DNA from: Trichosphaerium sp. ATCC 40318
Taxonomy: Eukaryota; Discosea; Flabellinia; Trichosidae
Direction of reading: 5' to 3'
NCBI GenBank assembly: GCA_038496445.1
Contig: JALMLS010000123.1
Span: forward strand, 1-64,000
Length of the DNA stretch: 64,000 bases
Of the stretch, positions 36,001-47,863 are shown one piece after another (within the stretch, counting starts at the first letter, position 1; each line of letters begins with the position of its first letter). Both the position numbers and the translations under genes were made by a program. Under the pieces are notes generated by a model. The model was given only the letters and a program-made list of their open reading frames with translations. It had not been told where the DNA came from and ran no database searches.

Positions 36001-36333
36001 TAAGCGAATGTCACGTAACTAATATACAAATACGGATTCTGTTAACTCTGAAACTCCAATAACCATTAGGAACGCCTAATGGCAATTACTTACACTCATA
36101 GACCACAATACGCACTATAAAGCAATGCTTTCTTGTTTTCTCTTATTCTAGCCTCGTATCTGTACGCAGATAACGCTCTCATGGGCGCAATACAACGTCA
36201 TTACCCATCTAGTGGCAATTACAGTGCTACGTCTAACTTGTAACCGATCACAAAGTCAAACTACTTTCAAATCAAGCAAAATTTTTTGCAAGTCATTTTT
36301 AAGAACCGTTACTAGTTTGCTTTATTTAACAGC

Positions 36334-39151
36334 CTACTTCTTAATGGCAGCATACATTGCGTCAATTTCTTCACGGCATTGTCTGTATACTTCATTACGG
36401 TTCAACTTCATGGCAGCTGTGAGCATTTGATTATCAGGAGTCCATTCAAATGGTACAATGTAAACACCCTTAATGGTTTCGATGGAACGAAGCTTAACAT
36501 TATGTTAGAGAAAAGACACTTTATGGCGGCTAAGAGTGTACGTACTTTTAATTTTTTACCAGTTTGTTGCAATTCCTTTAGGAGGAAGGCTCTAACTTTT
36601 TGGCTTGAGCAAAGACCTTCCCAGTCTTCAGGATCCTGATAAACACAATCAATGATATGAACAAATATAACTCAACGTACAACACCGTTAGCTTTAGCCC
36701 AAATTGTTAACATAGGTTTGGAAGGTTGGACAATTGCAAGTGGATAGTAGTGCATACTATCAGCATAACAACAAACAAGCTCAACGTAGCCGCTGTTACG
36801 GTAAACGGACTCAAGTTTCTCGAGACTAATTGCAAACAGGTAAGCAAAAAAAGAAAAAAAAAACAAGTACAAAAGCAAACGTACGCGATGTATTCACCAT
36901 GTGGAGGCTTGATCAAATTCTTAATTCTGTCGACAATAGATAAGGTACCCTCTTCGTTGATACGGCCAATATCGCCTGTAGCGAACCAACCACCTTCCAA
37001 GAAAGCTTCCTTTCTAAACGAAGTCGTAAGAAAACAATTAAAAAACAACCTACGCTCTACGTACGTTTTCTCAGGGTTCTTGTAGTATCCTTTAGTTACA
37101 GAAGCAGAGCGAATCAAAATTTCTCCCTGGTTATCTTTGCTGAGGTAGTTCATCTTTGGTACATCGCGAAGTTTGATTTCTAAACACAAATCAGCAAATG
37201 ATAAAACCATAAATTAGTACGCACCAGTTGTTGTTAGAGGTCCACCAACACATGAAACGCGAATATCATCTTGCATTTGTGCGGTACCAGAAGAGCAAGT
37301 CTCAGTGAGACCGTAACCCTGGATAAGAGGACATCCAAAGCAACTAGTATGTAAATTTAGACTAAAACCCAACAGAATGTTGAAACTAAACCACGTACAC
37401 ACGAATAAAGTCATGGACTTCAGGTGAAAGAGGAGCACTTCCAGTGATCATACATCTAATACGTCCACCAACACGGTCTTTAAATTTATTAAAAATAAGC
37501 ATGTTCCAGAATGGTGTGTCTACACCAGCGTAGTAAGCGTTCTTCTTTTGGGCAAATGCCATGCTGAACAAGGATTGCGTAATGAAGCCAGATTGCTTGA
37601 TTTTTACCATAATACCCTTTCAAAAATATTAATTTCTCGATACAAAAGCTTTCAGGTACCTGACGGATTTTTTCGTAAATAGTTGGGACAGCAAGGAGGA
37701 GAGTTGGGCTTAGCTCGCGCAAATCACCCTTACATTGACGAACACCAGTATCAGAAAGAGTACGAGGAGACTAGCGGAACATTAGCCAGAAATTCAAAAA
37801 AAGAATTCATACACCGTATCCAAATGGAAGACCATGGTACATTGCTACATTTTCAACAACGAATGCCATAGAGTGAGCAAGAGGGAGGTAATGTAACATA
37901 ACGTCGGTTGCTCTGAAATCGATGACGTCATCCATACCACATACGGAAGCGACAAGATTAGCATGTGTAATCATAACACCCTTTTTAAAAAAAAAGTGAG
38001 TGCCACGTGTCTACGAACAAAAAAAGCGTACCTTTGGGTTACCAGTAGAGCCTGATGTGTACATGATAGCTGCAAGATCTTCTGGCTCTGGTGGGTTTGG
38101 TTTAGTTTTGTTATTAGATCCTAATTCGAGCACGTCGTTGAAAGAAATTACTTTCACTCCAGATTCTTCAAGACTTTTCTTTGCGGCAGCATTTGCCTTG
38201 TTTGGGGTATCATTGTAAATAATCACTTTGATTGAAGGCAATTTATCGTGAAGAGTGTTGAGTTGAGATAGAAGGGATGCATTTGTGAAAATATACTTGA
38301 TTTCACCTTGATCGAGTGCGTAGAGCAAAGCTTCTTGTCCCAAATTGGCGTATACGGTGAAAAGAATAACTCTAATGGCGTAGGCGGCTCTACAAAAAAA
38401 AAAAGAAAACTTGAGCAAAAGTTCTTCTCAAGCGTTTTTAAGTACCTGGCAGCCATAGTCCATTCTGGTCTAGTGTTTTCGTACATGGCTAAGAAGTCTC
38501 CCTTTGCTTTGTTAGCGAAAAAATCAAAATCGTCACAGTACTTCTTTCATGCCGAGAGCTGCTAATCCGCTGGTGAAGTTGGTTACTTTTACACGTATTT
38601 CGCCGTAAGTTTGCCATTCGTAAGGGCCAAGTTGAGGAAAGGTGAAAGTTTTTTTAACACCATCAATAACCTTTTTAATTGACATCAGATTATGCAGCAT
38701 TGCGTAAATAAACATACCTTGACCTCAGAGAAAGTTTTGACCTCTTTTCTGATACCCATGCAATTACGATCAGGATAAGATGTAGAGGCATGTCTGTGGT
38801 ACTGTTAATAAAAAAAGAAACAATTTACCCGCTACGCACTCGAAAATGTCATAAACCGTTCTAATATCCTCCAATCTTGTCTTTACCACGTCAGGAGACA
38901 TGCTGTTACGGTATGGAACACCTTCAAAGAGTTAGAGTAGATCGCAAGCTGATTCCTTTGTCCAACGGTTTTTATTTGGGGCATTCGAAAATAGAAGTTC
39001 TAGTGACTGTACCTTCTCCAGCAACTTTTGTGGCTCCTTTTGAAGGAACGCCGAACTTTTTGGTTCGTTTCTTTGGTGGCAATGGTCTATTGTACCACAT
39101 AGCAGCACCAATGGCGGCTGTGAGACCAACAATTATGTAGAGAGGATCCAT
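36334..39151 (-). CDS. Long-chain acyl-CoA synthetase
   Basis: ATG 39151 gives an N-terminal membrane anchor (MDPLYIIVGLTAAIGAAMWY). The adenylation domain has YTSGSTGNPKG (ATP-binding), HYLPLAHSMA, ITGSAPLSPEV, IQGYGLTET, WFATGDIGRINEEGTLSIVD with the hinge, and RIKNLIKPPHGEYIALEKLE. The C-terminal region (VYIVPFEWTPDNQMLTAAMKLNR) is the typical ending before the stop at 36334. This ordering is that of eukaryotic ACSL/FACS-type ligases, which make fatty acyl-CoA from fatty acid, ATP and CoA at ER, peroxisome or mitochondrial membranes. The C-terminus does not end in a peroxisomal SKL signal. About a dozen introns are present. Confidence 0.95.
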
Positions 39152-39276
39152 TGTTACGTATGAGTAATACCAATTGTTGTGACTAAAATTTAACTCGCTT
39201 TTTTTTTCAGTGCAAGAATTTCGCCGATTAATAGAAAACTATTAACAGGTTATTCCTGCTTTTTGAGACAAGCAAC

Positions 39277-39992
39277 ATGTCGCGTAGAACTTACAAACGA
39301 CAACGCCAGACAAGAGTCCGCCGTTCTTTTCAAGATTTTGACAATGAATGGAGAAATGACCATAAATTTAACAACCCACCAGACTATAAAAAAGAATTAA
39401 AGATGAAGAGCAGAATGAAACAATTTCTTGTTAACATAGGTAGAATTGAAACAAATGGTACGCATATTCCATTAACACGCGTATATTTACTCATGTAGGG
39501 CGAATTAGAACGAGTGCTTCCAAAAAGCTCGAACAACAAGAGCAAACTAAAAAGCGAGCGAAGGAAAAGGAAGAATTAGAGTTGAAACAAGCGCAAGAAG
39601 CAAAAACATCAATGGTAACAGCTCAAGCAAAATCTGTACCACGGTCAACTGCAAGCAAAAAGCGTAGAAAGCGCAAGAGGCTGCGCGCAGAGGAAGCAAG
39701 GAAAGAAGCTGCCTACAGCCACACCAAAGACAAAGTGGAATTTGGTGAAATTGCTGATAGGCCACCTACAATTTTAACAGCGCCCAGACTCGCCAAAAAG
39801 CTTGCTGTACATCGCAGTGACTTGCCAGAGTATGATGCTCAAGATTTAGCTAAAGAACGGTCTGAAGAGATGTACAGACAACGTATAGTTACAGCTTATC
39901 GCGTAGCTAAGAGACGCAAGAGGCAAGAAGCAAAACTAGAGAAACCAGATCCAGCAAATGAGGGAAAAATGGAACCAAGTTCGTACTTGTAG
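39277..39992 (+). CDS. Very basic coiled-coil protein, possibly CCDC137-like
   Basis: ATG 39277 reads MSRRTYKRQRQTRVRRSFQD. One short intron separates a second exon of about 160 residues dominated by Lys, Arg, Glu and Gln (LEQQEQTKKRAKEKEELELK, SKKRRKRKRLRAEEARKEAA). A conserved-looking segment follows (FGEIADRPPTILTAPRLAKK), then RQRIVTAYRVAKRRKRQEAK and the stop at 39992. Multiple basic clusters suggest nucleolar localisation. The DRPP-x-h-x2-P motif before a basic helix is reminiscent of CCDC137-type nucleolar proteins, but the match is weak. It starts 125 bases from the divergent acyl-CoA synthetase gene. Confidence 0.6.
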
Positions 39993-40273
39993 ATAGTAAA
40001 GATGTGTACATTAATAGTTTGACTAATGGTTTCTTTCTACTTTGAAATATGACCGCTCACAGGCTATAGCTAAGCCAATACACAGATATTTTTCTCATGT
40101 TTGACAATATGCTTTCCAGCGAGGTGTTGAGAATTTGTTTTTTGATAAGAAATGTGACATTGTTGCCTGACATTTTTCCAATTTTCATTTGGTCCTTAAT
40201 AGTAACTCTCAATAACCCGTATATCAACTATCAGGCACTAGTATACGCGTATTTTCACCTTTTTGCGCCTGTA

Positions 40274-42260
40274 TGCTGCGTCTGAGTCGTAAATTACACC
40301 AGGTTCTTGGTGACCCTCATAAAAGGGTGTGGAGGGTGCCAAATACTCTATGGGGCCAAGTAGAAGGTGCAGAAGGTATAACTCCCTTCAAAAGCGAAGA
40401 TGATGCCGTATCCGGTAATTTATTGCTTGACAAGAATACATATTCGCGTATGCAGGTTTGTCATAAACTCACAGCCTCACAATCGGTAAAATGGTGTAAT
40501 AGGTGATAAATTACGACTCTGAACCTGTAGATGGCACCTACGTATCAAAGTGCATTTCTTCTGCACTTGAGAAACGACGTACAATGGGAAAACACTTTGA
40601 TGTCAACAACGTTGCATCAGGGTTCAGGCTTATTAATCATACGTTCGATGGTCTACCAGGCGTTGAGGCACTACTACATCTGTCACCATTATAAAATAAC
40701 AAAGTGTCAGGTTGACGTTTATGCTGGTCACGCAGTAATGCGCTTGTACAGTCACTATTGGCGTAAATTCGCACGTCCAATGGCAAGAACAATTTTGGGA
40801 TTGAAAACAAGGCCAATCTCTGGTGTACGATTCAAATCTTTAGGCCGTTTGTTGTAACCTCTCTCGCAGGTATACCTCATTGATAACTCAAGAAGTGAAG
40901 ATGACCGAACACCACCATCCAACAGTGTGTCGTTGCTTTTGGGTAAGAGGGCACCACGCGATATGACAAACGTAGAGGAGAACGGTTTGTTGTTCCAAGT
41001 TGAGCTTGACAGACAATCAAATGGCGTATTTCTTGATCAAAGGCGAAACCGCCAGCGAGTTGTTGAGCTTATGGAAAAAGCTCCAATAGTAAATAACCCT
41101 GGGGTAGAGAAAACAAGAATTTGTTGGAAGTGGCCTAATAAGCGATTATTAAATGTGTTTTCATTTTCTGGGACTTTTAGCGTATTTGTAGCGCAGAAGA
41201 ATCATCTCAGTGTTAACGTTGATGTATCTAAATCAGCACATGCTATTGCAAAGAAGAATTTTTACCTCAACAGACTTGACACTCAAGGTCATTGGTTCAA
41301 TCCAAAGGTAATTTTGCTATTTTTTTTTTTACATTTTGACACTTGTTAACCTTACAAAAGGACGCTATGGATAAATTACCAAATCTTTGGAAAGAAAGGC
41401 ATCAATTTCAAGTTGTTCTTTTAGATCCACCTACAGTCGGATTCTCAAGGACAAGTGAAGGAGTGTCAAGGTTTTCTACAAAAACACATTATAGACGATT
41501 GGTTGAGGTTGCAGCACCATTAGTAGCACCAGGGGGTACGACCCAGAGCCAAGAATATCATATTGATGGTATGTAGGCTATCTTGTTTGTTTTACAAATA
41601 CAAGAACATTGAGCAAACTAAATTGGATGGGGAATATAGGTGAGTCCTTTGCTTTCGGCCTTCGTACTAAAACACAATTCTAGAGGACGGAATAAAGGAT
41701 GCAAAGATAGCTATTAAGCCACAGTTAGAACAAGAAGCCTTTGAGGCAGAGAGACGAAGGCTTCGCTTGCGGCGTACGATTGAAACAAGTATGCATTGAA
41801 ATAATACTTTTTAGTGAAACTCTCACCAAAAGAACGTGAACGTGCACTGCGTTCAACAAAGTGGGATATATCTGATAAAGAAATGGAACAGAGATATAAC
41901 TTTAAGAAAGTTGATGAATGGACGCAGGATGAAGATTTTGGATGGCTTCCTGGTATGAAGAGAATTACATGTTTAGTTTGATATTTTCATTGATTAACGT
42001 ATGCAACAGGTGATGAAGATTACTCGAAGTACCTTATAGGTGTTGTATATAAACGAGAGTATGTACATAAAATGCCAAAACGGAAGACAGATATGAGAGA
42101 GTTTAAGAAAAGAGAAGATAAACTGGAAGCAAAAAATAAACGTAAAAAACTAAAGAAGCCAAAGAGAACATTTATGGTTTCTAAAGAAGACTTGATGGCT
42201 GTTGACCTGTCACGTGTAAAAGATGTAGAGTTGGACGAAGGTGAAGCCTCAAAAGAATAA
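40274..42260 (+). CDS. SAM-dependent RNA methyltransferase, RlmI/RlmK-like
   Basis: ATG 40274 (MLRLSRKLHQVLGDPHKRVW) starts a PUA/EEHEAD-like N-terminal region with FDGLPGV and VDVYAGHAVMRLYS. Then come VFLDQRRNRQRVVEL and the methyltransferase fold: LLNVFSFSGTFSVFVAQ (motif I), VNVDVSKSAHAIAKKN, FQVVLLDPPTVGFSR (catalytic DPPT) and PGGYLVCFTNTRTLSK, the last recovered by splicing out a GTACGA intron at about 41537-41577. A basic C-terminal extension with LPGDEDYSKYLIGVVYKRE and KRKKLKKPKRTF ends at 42260. Bacterial homologues methylate 23S rRNA cytosine C5. A eukaryotic role on rRNA, perhaps nucleolar given the basic tail, is inferred. Confidence 0.8.
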
Positions 42261-42305
42261 AAAAAATTGTATTTGTGTCATTGGTTGCAAGTCTAGAAGT
42301 GATCC

Positions 42306-42316
42306 TCACGTGACGT
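42306..42316. promoter_or_regulatory. CACGTGACGT motif upstream of F-box gene
   Basis: TCACGTGACGT lies 118 bases upstream of the start at 42434. It combines an E-box (CACGTG) with a TGACGT half-site. It is a candidate bHLH or bZIP site, supported only by sequence and by recurrence elsewhere in the window. Confidence 0.3.
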
Positions 42317-42433
42317 AAGTTGATTTTGTGAACAGAAATAATAATGTGATGACGTTCGTCGACACGCTTTTTCGGTTAATAATAAGCTGATAGTCAAAGG
42401 GAGTACTTATAGGCGAAAAGGGAGACGGACTTG

Positions 42434-43983
42434 ATGGCAACGGATGATATGGACATAGATGAACCGTTTGCGGAACCATTAACCTATAGATTACCAGGAG
42501 AACTACTATTACATGTGTTTTTGCTATTAGATACCTCTGCCGTACGTAGCGTGCGTGCTGTAAGCCAACGGTGGCTTAGTATTTCTGGTGAGGCAACAAT
42601 TAGTTTCTATGTCTTATTTACGGGCGATTTACAGATTCTGACGCTATATGGAAGCAATTATGCTTTAACCACAAAAATTACGGATTTCCTGTGATTGGTA
42701 ATGGAAGGCAGCTATCTAAGTTACAAAAACCGCCTTCTGATAGCTACAGAGAGTTTTTTTGTGAACTTTGTCTGTACGAGCTAAAAAAACGTAAGTGGCA
42801 TGTCAAGTAAGAGCTACCGCAGTAAAAAACCGTTAGGTACCATTTGCAGAGCATTATATGATTACACAGCACAGGAAGATAACGAACTGTCATTCAAAGT
42901 ACGTCTTTTTATTGAAACATTGTATAATGTTGCGCTAGGCAAGCGATTTAATTATTGTAATCACTGAGTCAAGCGATTCTGAAAGCGGTTGGTGGACTGG
43001 GTATGCAAAGGGTCATGTAGGGTTGTTTCCAGCGGAATACGTTGAAACGTTAGAAGACACAAACACTCAAATACTTACACCAATAACGCTGAATGGCACG
43101 ATAAAATCATTCTATAATCACTAATATTGCGTGTAGGTCCAAAGATAAAGTTTAAAGCAGTAAACCTTGAAAGCACAATTCATTTGCTCAATGATGTTAT
43201 GAAACCATACGACTGTCGTAAACATATAGCTAGATGTGAGCAACAAGGTTTCCAAACGGCATTGCATCATAATTCAGTACGTCAAAGTCCTTTTGCGGAA
43301 AACTCTTTGTCAAACCTTGTTCGTTTTCAGCATTTTCTTTTTTCTCAATATCAGAATTTGATGATGTCATATACTTAACTTGGTAAAGGTTTGTCCGTAT
43401 GCTTCCAAGTGCCTAAATAATACTCTTTGGCCTGGTATAAGCGATAAGATGCCGTATGTTACGTACCAAAATAGGATATGGACGCCAATAGGTATGCAGA
43501 TTTTCTCACTTTTCCAAAAATATTTTAATTTTCTGACTTTGTTGATGTTGTACCAACAGGCATAAACCCAGAAAGTAAGGTTTTCAAATATAAGGCAGGC
43601 GATTACTCCGCCATGCATATTGACGGTCCTTACACACGAGATTCTGAAACACGAAGCTTCCTGTCAATTATCATTTACATGAACTCCGATTTCATCGGTA
43701 TGCCTTTCCCTCTCCTCCTTTTAGACTAACAAGATGCCATAGGTGGTAATACGACGTTCTTTTCTAGCCCTGTCAAGGTTTATCGTGTTGTGCGCCCAAG
43801 AGGAGGTAAAAACAGATATTTTATCTTATTGACGATGTTTTCTGATAATCTTCCATAGGTCTAGCTATTGTTTTTCCACACGTTATTTTACACGCATCCG
43901 AGAGTGTTTCTTCGGGTTTGAAGTATTTATATCGCTCAGATATTGTTTATAAATGTACTGATATGTACGTTGAAAGTTTTTAG
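42434..43983 (+). CDS. F-box, SH3 and 2OG-Fe(II) oxygenase fusion protein
   Basis: ATG 42434 (MATDDMDIDEPFAEPLTYRL). An F-box reads LPGELLLHVFLLLDTSAVRS with VSQRWLSI. An SH3 domain follows: ICRALYDYTAQEDNELSF, DLIIVITESS, GWWTGYAKGHVGLFPAEYVE. The last half is a prolyl-4-hydroxylase-like double-stranded beta helix: PYASKCLNNTLWPGI, KAGDYSAMHIDGPYTRDS (H-x-D iron ligands), LSIIIYMN, GNTTFF, IVFPHVILHASESVSSGLKY (distal His). The exons join in phase; one junction is GC-AG (43096-43136). It would bind SKP1 through the F-box, proline-rich partners through SH3, and hydroxylate a protein or small molecule. The stop is at 43983, unless a short GTACGT...TAG intron extends it to about 44060. Confidence 0.82.
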
Positions 43984-44257
43984 TTGTGACACTGATCAAG
44001 TTGATTTAAGGCTTGCTACTGGCGACTATTCGCATTTAGATAGGAAAGTAATACAGCTGTAAATAAATAAAATAAAACAAAAACCGCGTAATACGAACAA
44101 CAACACTGAGTAGAGGAGTTATACCTCAATACACAAAAAATAGTGTTTTCGCATTTTCTGTTTATTGTCAATAGACTTCAATGCTAAAAACAACATCAGC
44201 TTGAGGTCGGCACCACACGCATGAATATATAGTAACTAGCATCTGTATACACAAAAG

Positions 44258-47129
44258 ATGGACCTAGAGTTCAAATTATCTGCGCTTACAAGCGATGATA
44301 GCGACCAGGGCAATAGCTTTGAAGACAGCGAAACCATGAGCGATGGAGGCCCTAAAATGCAAATGGTGGCTTTCTGGAAGGATCTATACGGTATGAGCCC
44401 AAAGAATGCGGAATTTAATTAAAGCGCATGTTTAGATTCTTCACAACAACACTCCACAGTCGCGAAGAACATGCATGGTACGTAGCATTTATTGTTTTAG
44501 TCCTTTTTTGTGAAAGGGTTTCTTCATCATCGTAATTATCCGATTAGAGGAGTTAGAAAACGAGAGGAGAGTAAACAACGAGCTCTCCACAGCAAACCAG
44601 GAATTAGTAGCAACAATCGGAAAGATAGAAAAAGGCAATGAGCGTCTGCGCAATGAAAACAAGCAACTCAGAAAGGCGTTGGAATATTTTAAGGTATAGT
44701 TTAACGTTTTCGAATATTGCGGCCTAATAGTCCAACTAGACGCGATTCACCGAGTCTGAATCGTCGACGGATAGAACAGAAGTTTCGTCGCCTAGGCGTA
44801 TTGCACATAAAAGTTTACGCCCTAGAACAGCGCGTGCGCCACCAGCGTCCTCAGACTATACACAAGACAAAAAGAAGAAGAAGAAAAAGAAACGGTATTT
44901 ACAACATTTATAATTCCTCGTTTTTGATTGTTGCAATACTCAATTCCTTTTACCTTAGGCGCCATTCCGATGAAGGTTCTGGACCTCAAGTTCCTCTACA
45001 AGTGCGACGGTCTTCTTCTTCAAGCCAGAATCGACCACCACCCAAATTACGCCGCAACATGCCAGGTAGTAAATCTAGCGATCATTTAGCAGTAAGTGCG
45101 ACAACGGGGCGTTCGCGAAGATTCCAGTTGCTAAAGGGAAAGGTATGCTAAAACAGTTTTTTTGTGACAAAAAACTAAATACATTTCAGCCTTCTCAATC
45201 AACTTCTGGAATCGTTTTGGGACCTTTGCTCAGTAGAGCAAGAAGCGAGGGAAGAGTTAGAAATAACAAGAGGGCGATAAAGACACCTAGAAAGGCTGAT
45301 CGCTTCTTTAGAGATGAAGTAAGTGCTACAAAAACAGTCTAAAATTTTTGGCTTACACTGTTTTAGATACCTGTGGTAATTAGAGATGATAGTGACGAAG
45401 ATGAGCTACAAGCAGATACACTGAAATCTCTAGTGCGTAGGTGCACGGATATAAGCCCTAAGTTTGACTTGCAACGCGCGTTCTTGTGTACATACAAGCG
45501 CTATATTACTGCTGAAAATTTACTTGAGCTGTTAAAGCAAAGGTACAGCTCAAAAGTGTTGATGCCGAGACTAAGTGTACTTATTTAGATTTGACGTGTC
45601 AAAGTATTTATTCAAAATCACAGCCAAAAAAAGGAATCTTGCGCGACAAAATAGCGCTGTTCAACGTACAGCCAAAATAATACGATTGCGCGTTCTTGCC
45701 TTTCTACGTAAATGGATTACAGATTTCTGGTTCGACTTTGAAGAAGCTCCTCAAGTCATTGTATTGTTGGAAGAATGGATCAATGATAAGATTAGAGCAG
45801 CACCGGTATTGTGTTTTTTTTGAAGTTTTCGAGAAGTTAAATAACTAACCTTAATTAGTCCATGGGTGATAAAGCTGACCATTTGTTAAAAAACGTTGCT
45901 GATATGGTTCGTGTTTGAATTTGAATACTAAAACATGCTTGGTTTCTGAGGTTGTGTTGTTGATATTCTTGTTTAGGTAGATATGATAAAACGAAAGTCT
46001 GCTGAACGCACTTTCGCGTCAATCAGTCCTGGAGGTCGTTCACCAAAAAACGAAATTGATTGGTTTGAATTACAGCCAAAAGAGGTTCACCAGGATTAAT
46101 TAATACCATGTTCTCACACTCTGTATAGCTCGCACGTCAGCTCACATTGGTAGAGCACAAAATGTATAGTATGATAAAGCCGTCTGAGTTTGTTCACGAA
46201 GCGTGGAATCAACCCAATGCACAAGAATTGGCTCCTAATCTTATGAAGTTCATCGGGTGGTTTAATAGGGTATCCGGTTGGGTGGCAACTTGTATTGTCC
46301 AGGAAAAGGAACAAAAACGCCGTGTAGATATGATCAAGTTTTTTGTCACTGTTGCTAGTGTACGTTAAGCTTCAAAGCGATCATTTGTTGTTTTATCTAA
46401 TATTTGATAGCATTGTCTCGAGATCAACAACGGTAATTGTGCTTTGGAAATTGTCGCTGGAATTAGTCAAGGTACGCACTCTTACTAAATATTACTCAGA
46501 AGTTACTTGTATTTACGTGGTACCTAGGCCCTGTCCAAAGGCTAGAAAAGTCTATAACAGATGCTCTTGGCCGTAACGCACTTAAAGTCCCTACTGGGAC
46601 GCCAAAGAAAAGCTTTAAATCCGGTATAACTGGAAAATGGCAAAAAATGTCAGTCTTGGCTCATTATGCACAAAACTTTCACGCTATTCGTGACTATATG
46701 GACAATGTAATTCCACCTGCAGTGCCTTATATAGGCATATATCTGAAGGATCTTACAGCTCTTAACGCAGTACGTTCGGTTATCGTTTTTGCTAAACACT
46801 GAGCTTATCATTTTGTAGAATACAACGGATTATGTTGAAGACGAAACAAACTCTGGAGAAACACAGCGCAGAGGCAAGCCAGCTATTGGCAACTCTCGTA
46901 GACTCGTTAATTTTCAAAAGTGTAACGAAATAGCCAAGGTTTGTGAATGTTTTGAGCTACCTGCGTTATTAATGATTAAACTTAGATTGTGGAAGACGCC
47001 ACCAAGTTCCAGGCGGTAAGATTCCCATTTGAAGAGCAGGATTGGATCGTACAACAGTTACTCGCTATCGGGGGAATGGATAGCGACCAAATGTACGAGG
47101 TTATAAAGGGCTACAACGAGAGGAAGTAA
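44258..47129 (+). CDS. Ras guanine-nucleotide exchange factor (RasGEF)
   Basis: ATG 44258 starts an acidic N-terminus followed by a coiled coil (ELENERRVNNELSTANQELV, ERLRNENKQLRKALEYF) and a Ser/Arg-rich linker. The RasGEF-N (REM) domain reads FDLQRAFLCTYKRYITAENL, RVLAFLRKWITDFWFDF. The catalytic Cdc25 domain has EIARQLTLVEHKMYSMIKP, FIGWFNRVSGWVATCIV, FVTVASHCLEINNGNCALEI, GTPKKSF-adjacent LSVLAHYAQNFHAIRDYM, VPYIGIYLKDLTAL, RRLVNFQKCNEIAKIVED and ends YNERK at 47129. It activates Ras-type GTPases by GDP release. The N-terminal linker is read in a frame that changes at introns near 44890-44960. Amoebozoans have many RasGEFs for chemotaxis and macropinocytosis. Confidence 0.92.
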
Positions 47130-47262
47130 ACGGACTTTAAACTATTTTTTTTTAAAAACTACTGTAACATAACGAATGACGGCGCAATAAATATTAGTAC
47201 TGAAACTATGAACAATACAGTTTATTGGTGCAACAACAAAATAGGCAATTGCGATAGATTGT

Positions 47263-47639
47263 TTAACTGAAGTACTCCGTTGGATCTTCTCTGGTCTTGT
47301 GTTCTTGAACACCGTGGAGAGAGAGCTTTGAAGTGTGGTCTCTGTATACGCGAATATGGATAAACTCCTCATCACCGACTTGAATCTATGTAAATAGTTA
47401 AAAAGCAATCAATACTGTGAGTGGAACCTTGATAAAGATGTTCATGCCGGAAACTACTTGAGTAGCATAACGAGTTGGTTTGTACAGTGGAAGAGTCCTA
47501 CCGAGCTCATGTTCAACATCTGCTTTTACAGCGAAAGCAACTGAATAGTCGTTAGTGTTTTGAGGTTTAAATAGTCCGTACTGTCAGTTGCGAACATGTC
47601 TGCGTCTTTTTCGTTTGATACACCCCCGGCTCTTTGCAT
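47263..47639 (-). CDS. Cystatin (stefin-type cysteine protease inhibitor)
   Basis: ATG 47639 reads MQRAGGVSNEKDADMFATD. The Gly pair at the N-terminus corresponds to the conserved protease-contacting glycine of stefins. A GTACGG intron joins to VAFAVKADVEHELG, then TRYATQVVSGMNIFIKV carries the QVVSG loop (QxVxG signature). The last exon has VGDEEFIHIRVYRDHTSKLS and ends REDPTEYFS at 47263. There is no signal peptide, so it is cytosolic like stefin A/B. It inhibits papain-like cathepsins. Total about 100 residues, as usual. Confidence 0.92.
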
Positions 47640-47863
47640 TGTGGGTATTTGTTTGTTTTGAAAGAAAACGCTTGAATTCTGGTCGGTAAAAAAAAAATCG
47701 CCTTTGTAATCGCTGTGTTAGGTGCTGCTGTAGGCAGTACTTGTTGTATTCTATCAAAGTACAACGTTTAAAAATAGACAACAGTAAAACGCGATTTTCG
47801 CACTTAATTAAGCGACACAGCTGTCAATTTAGTTATAAATACCTCAATACTGGTCTAGTTGGC

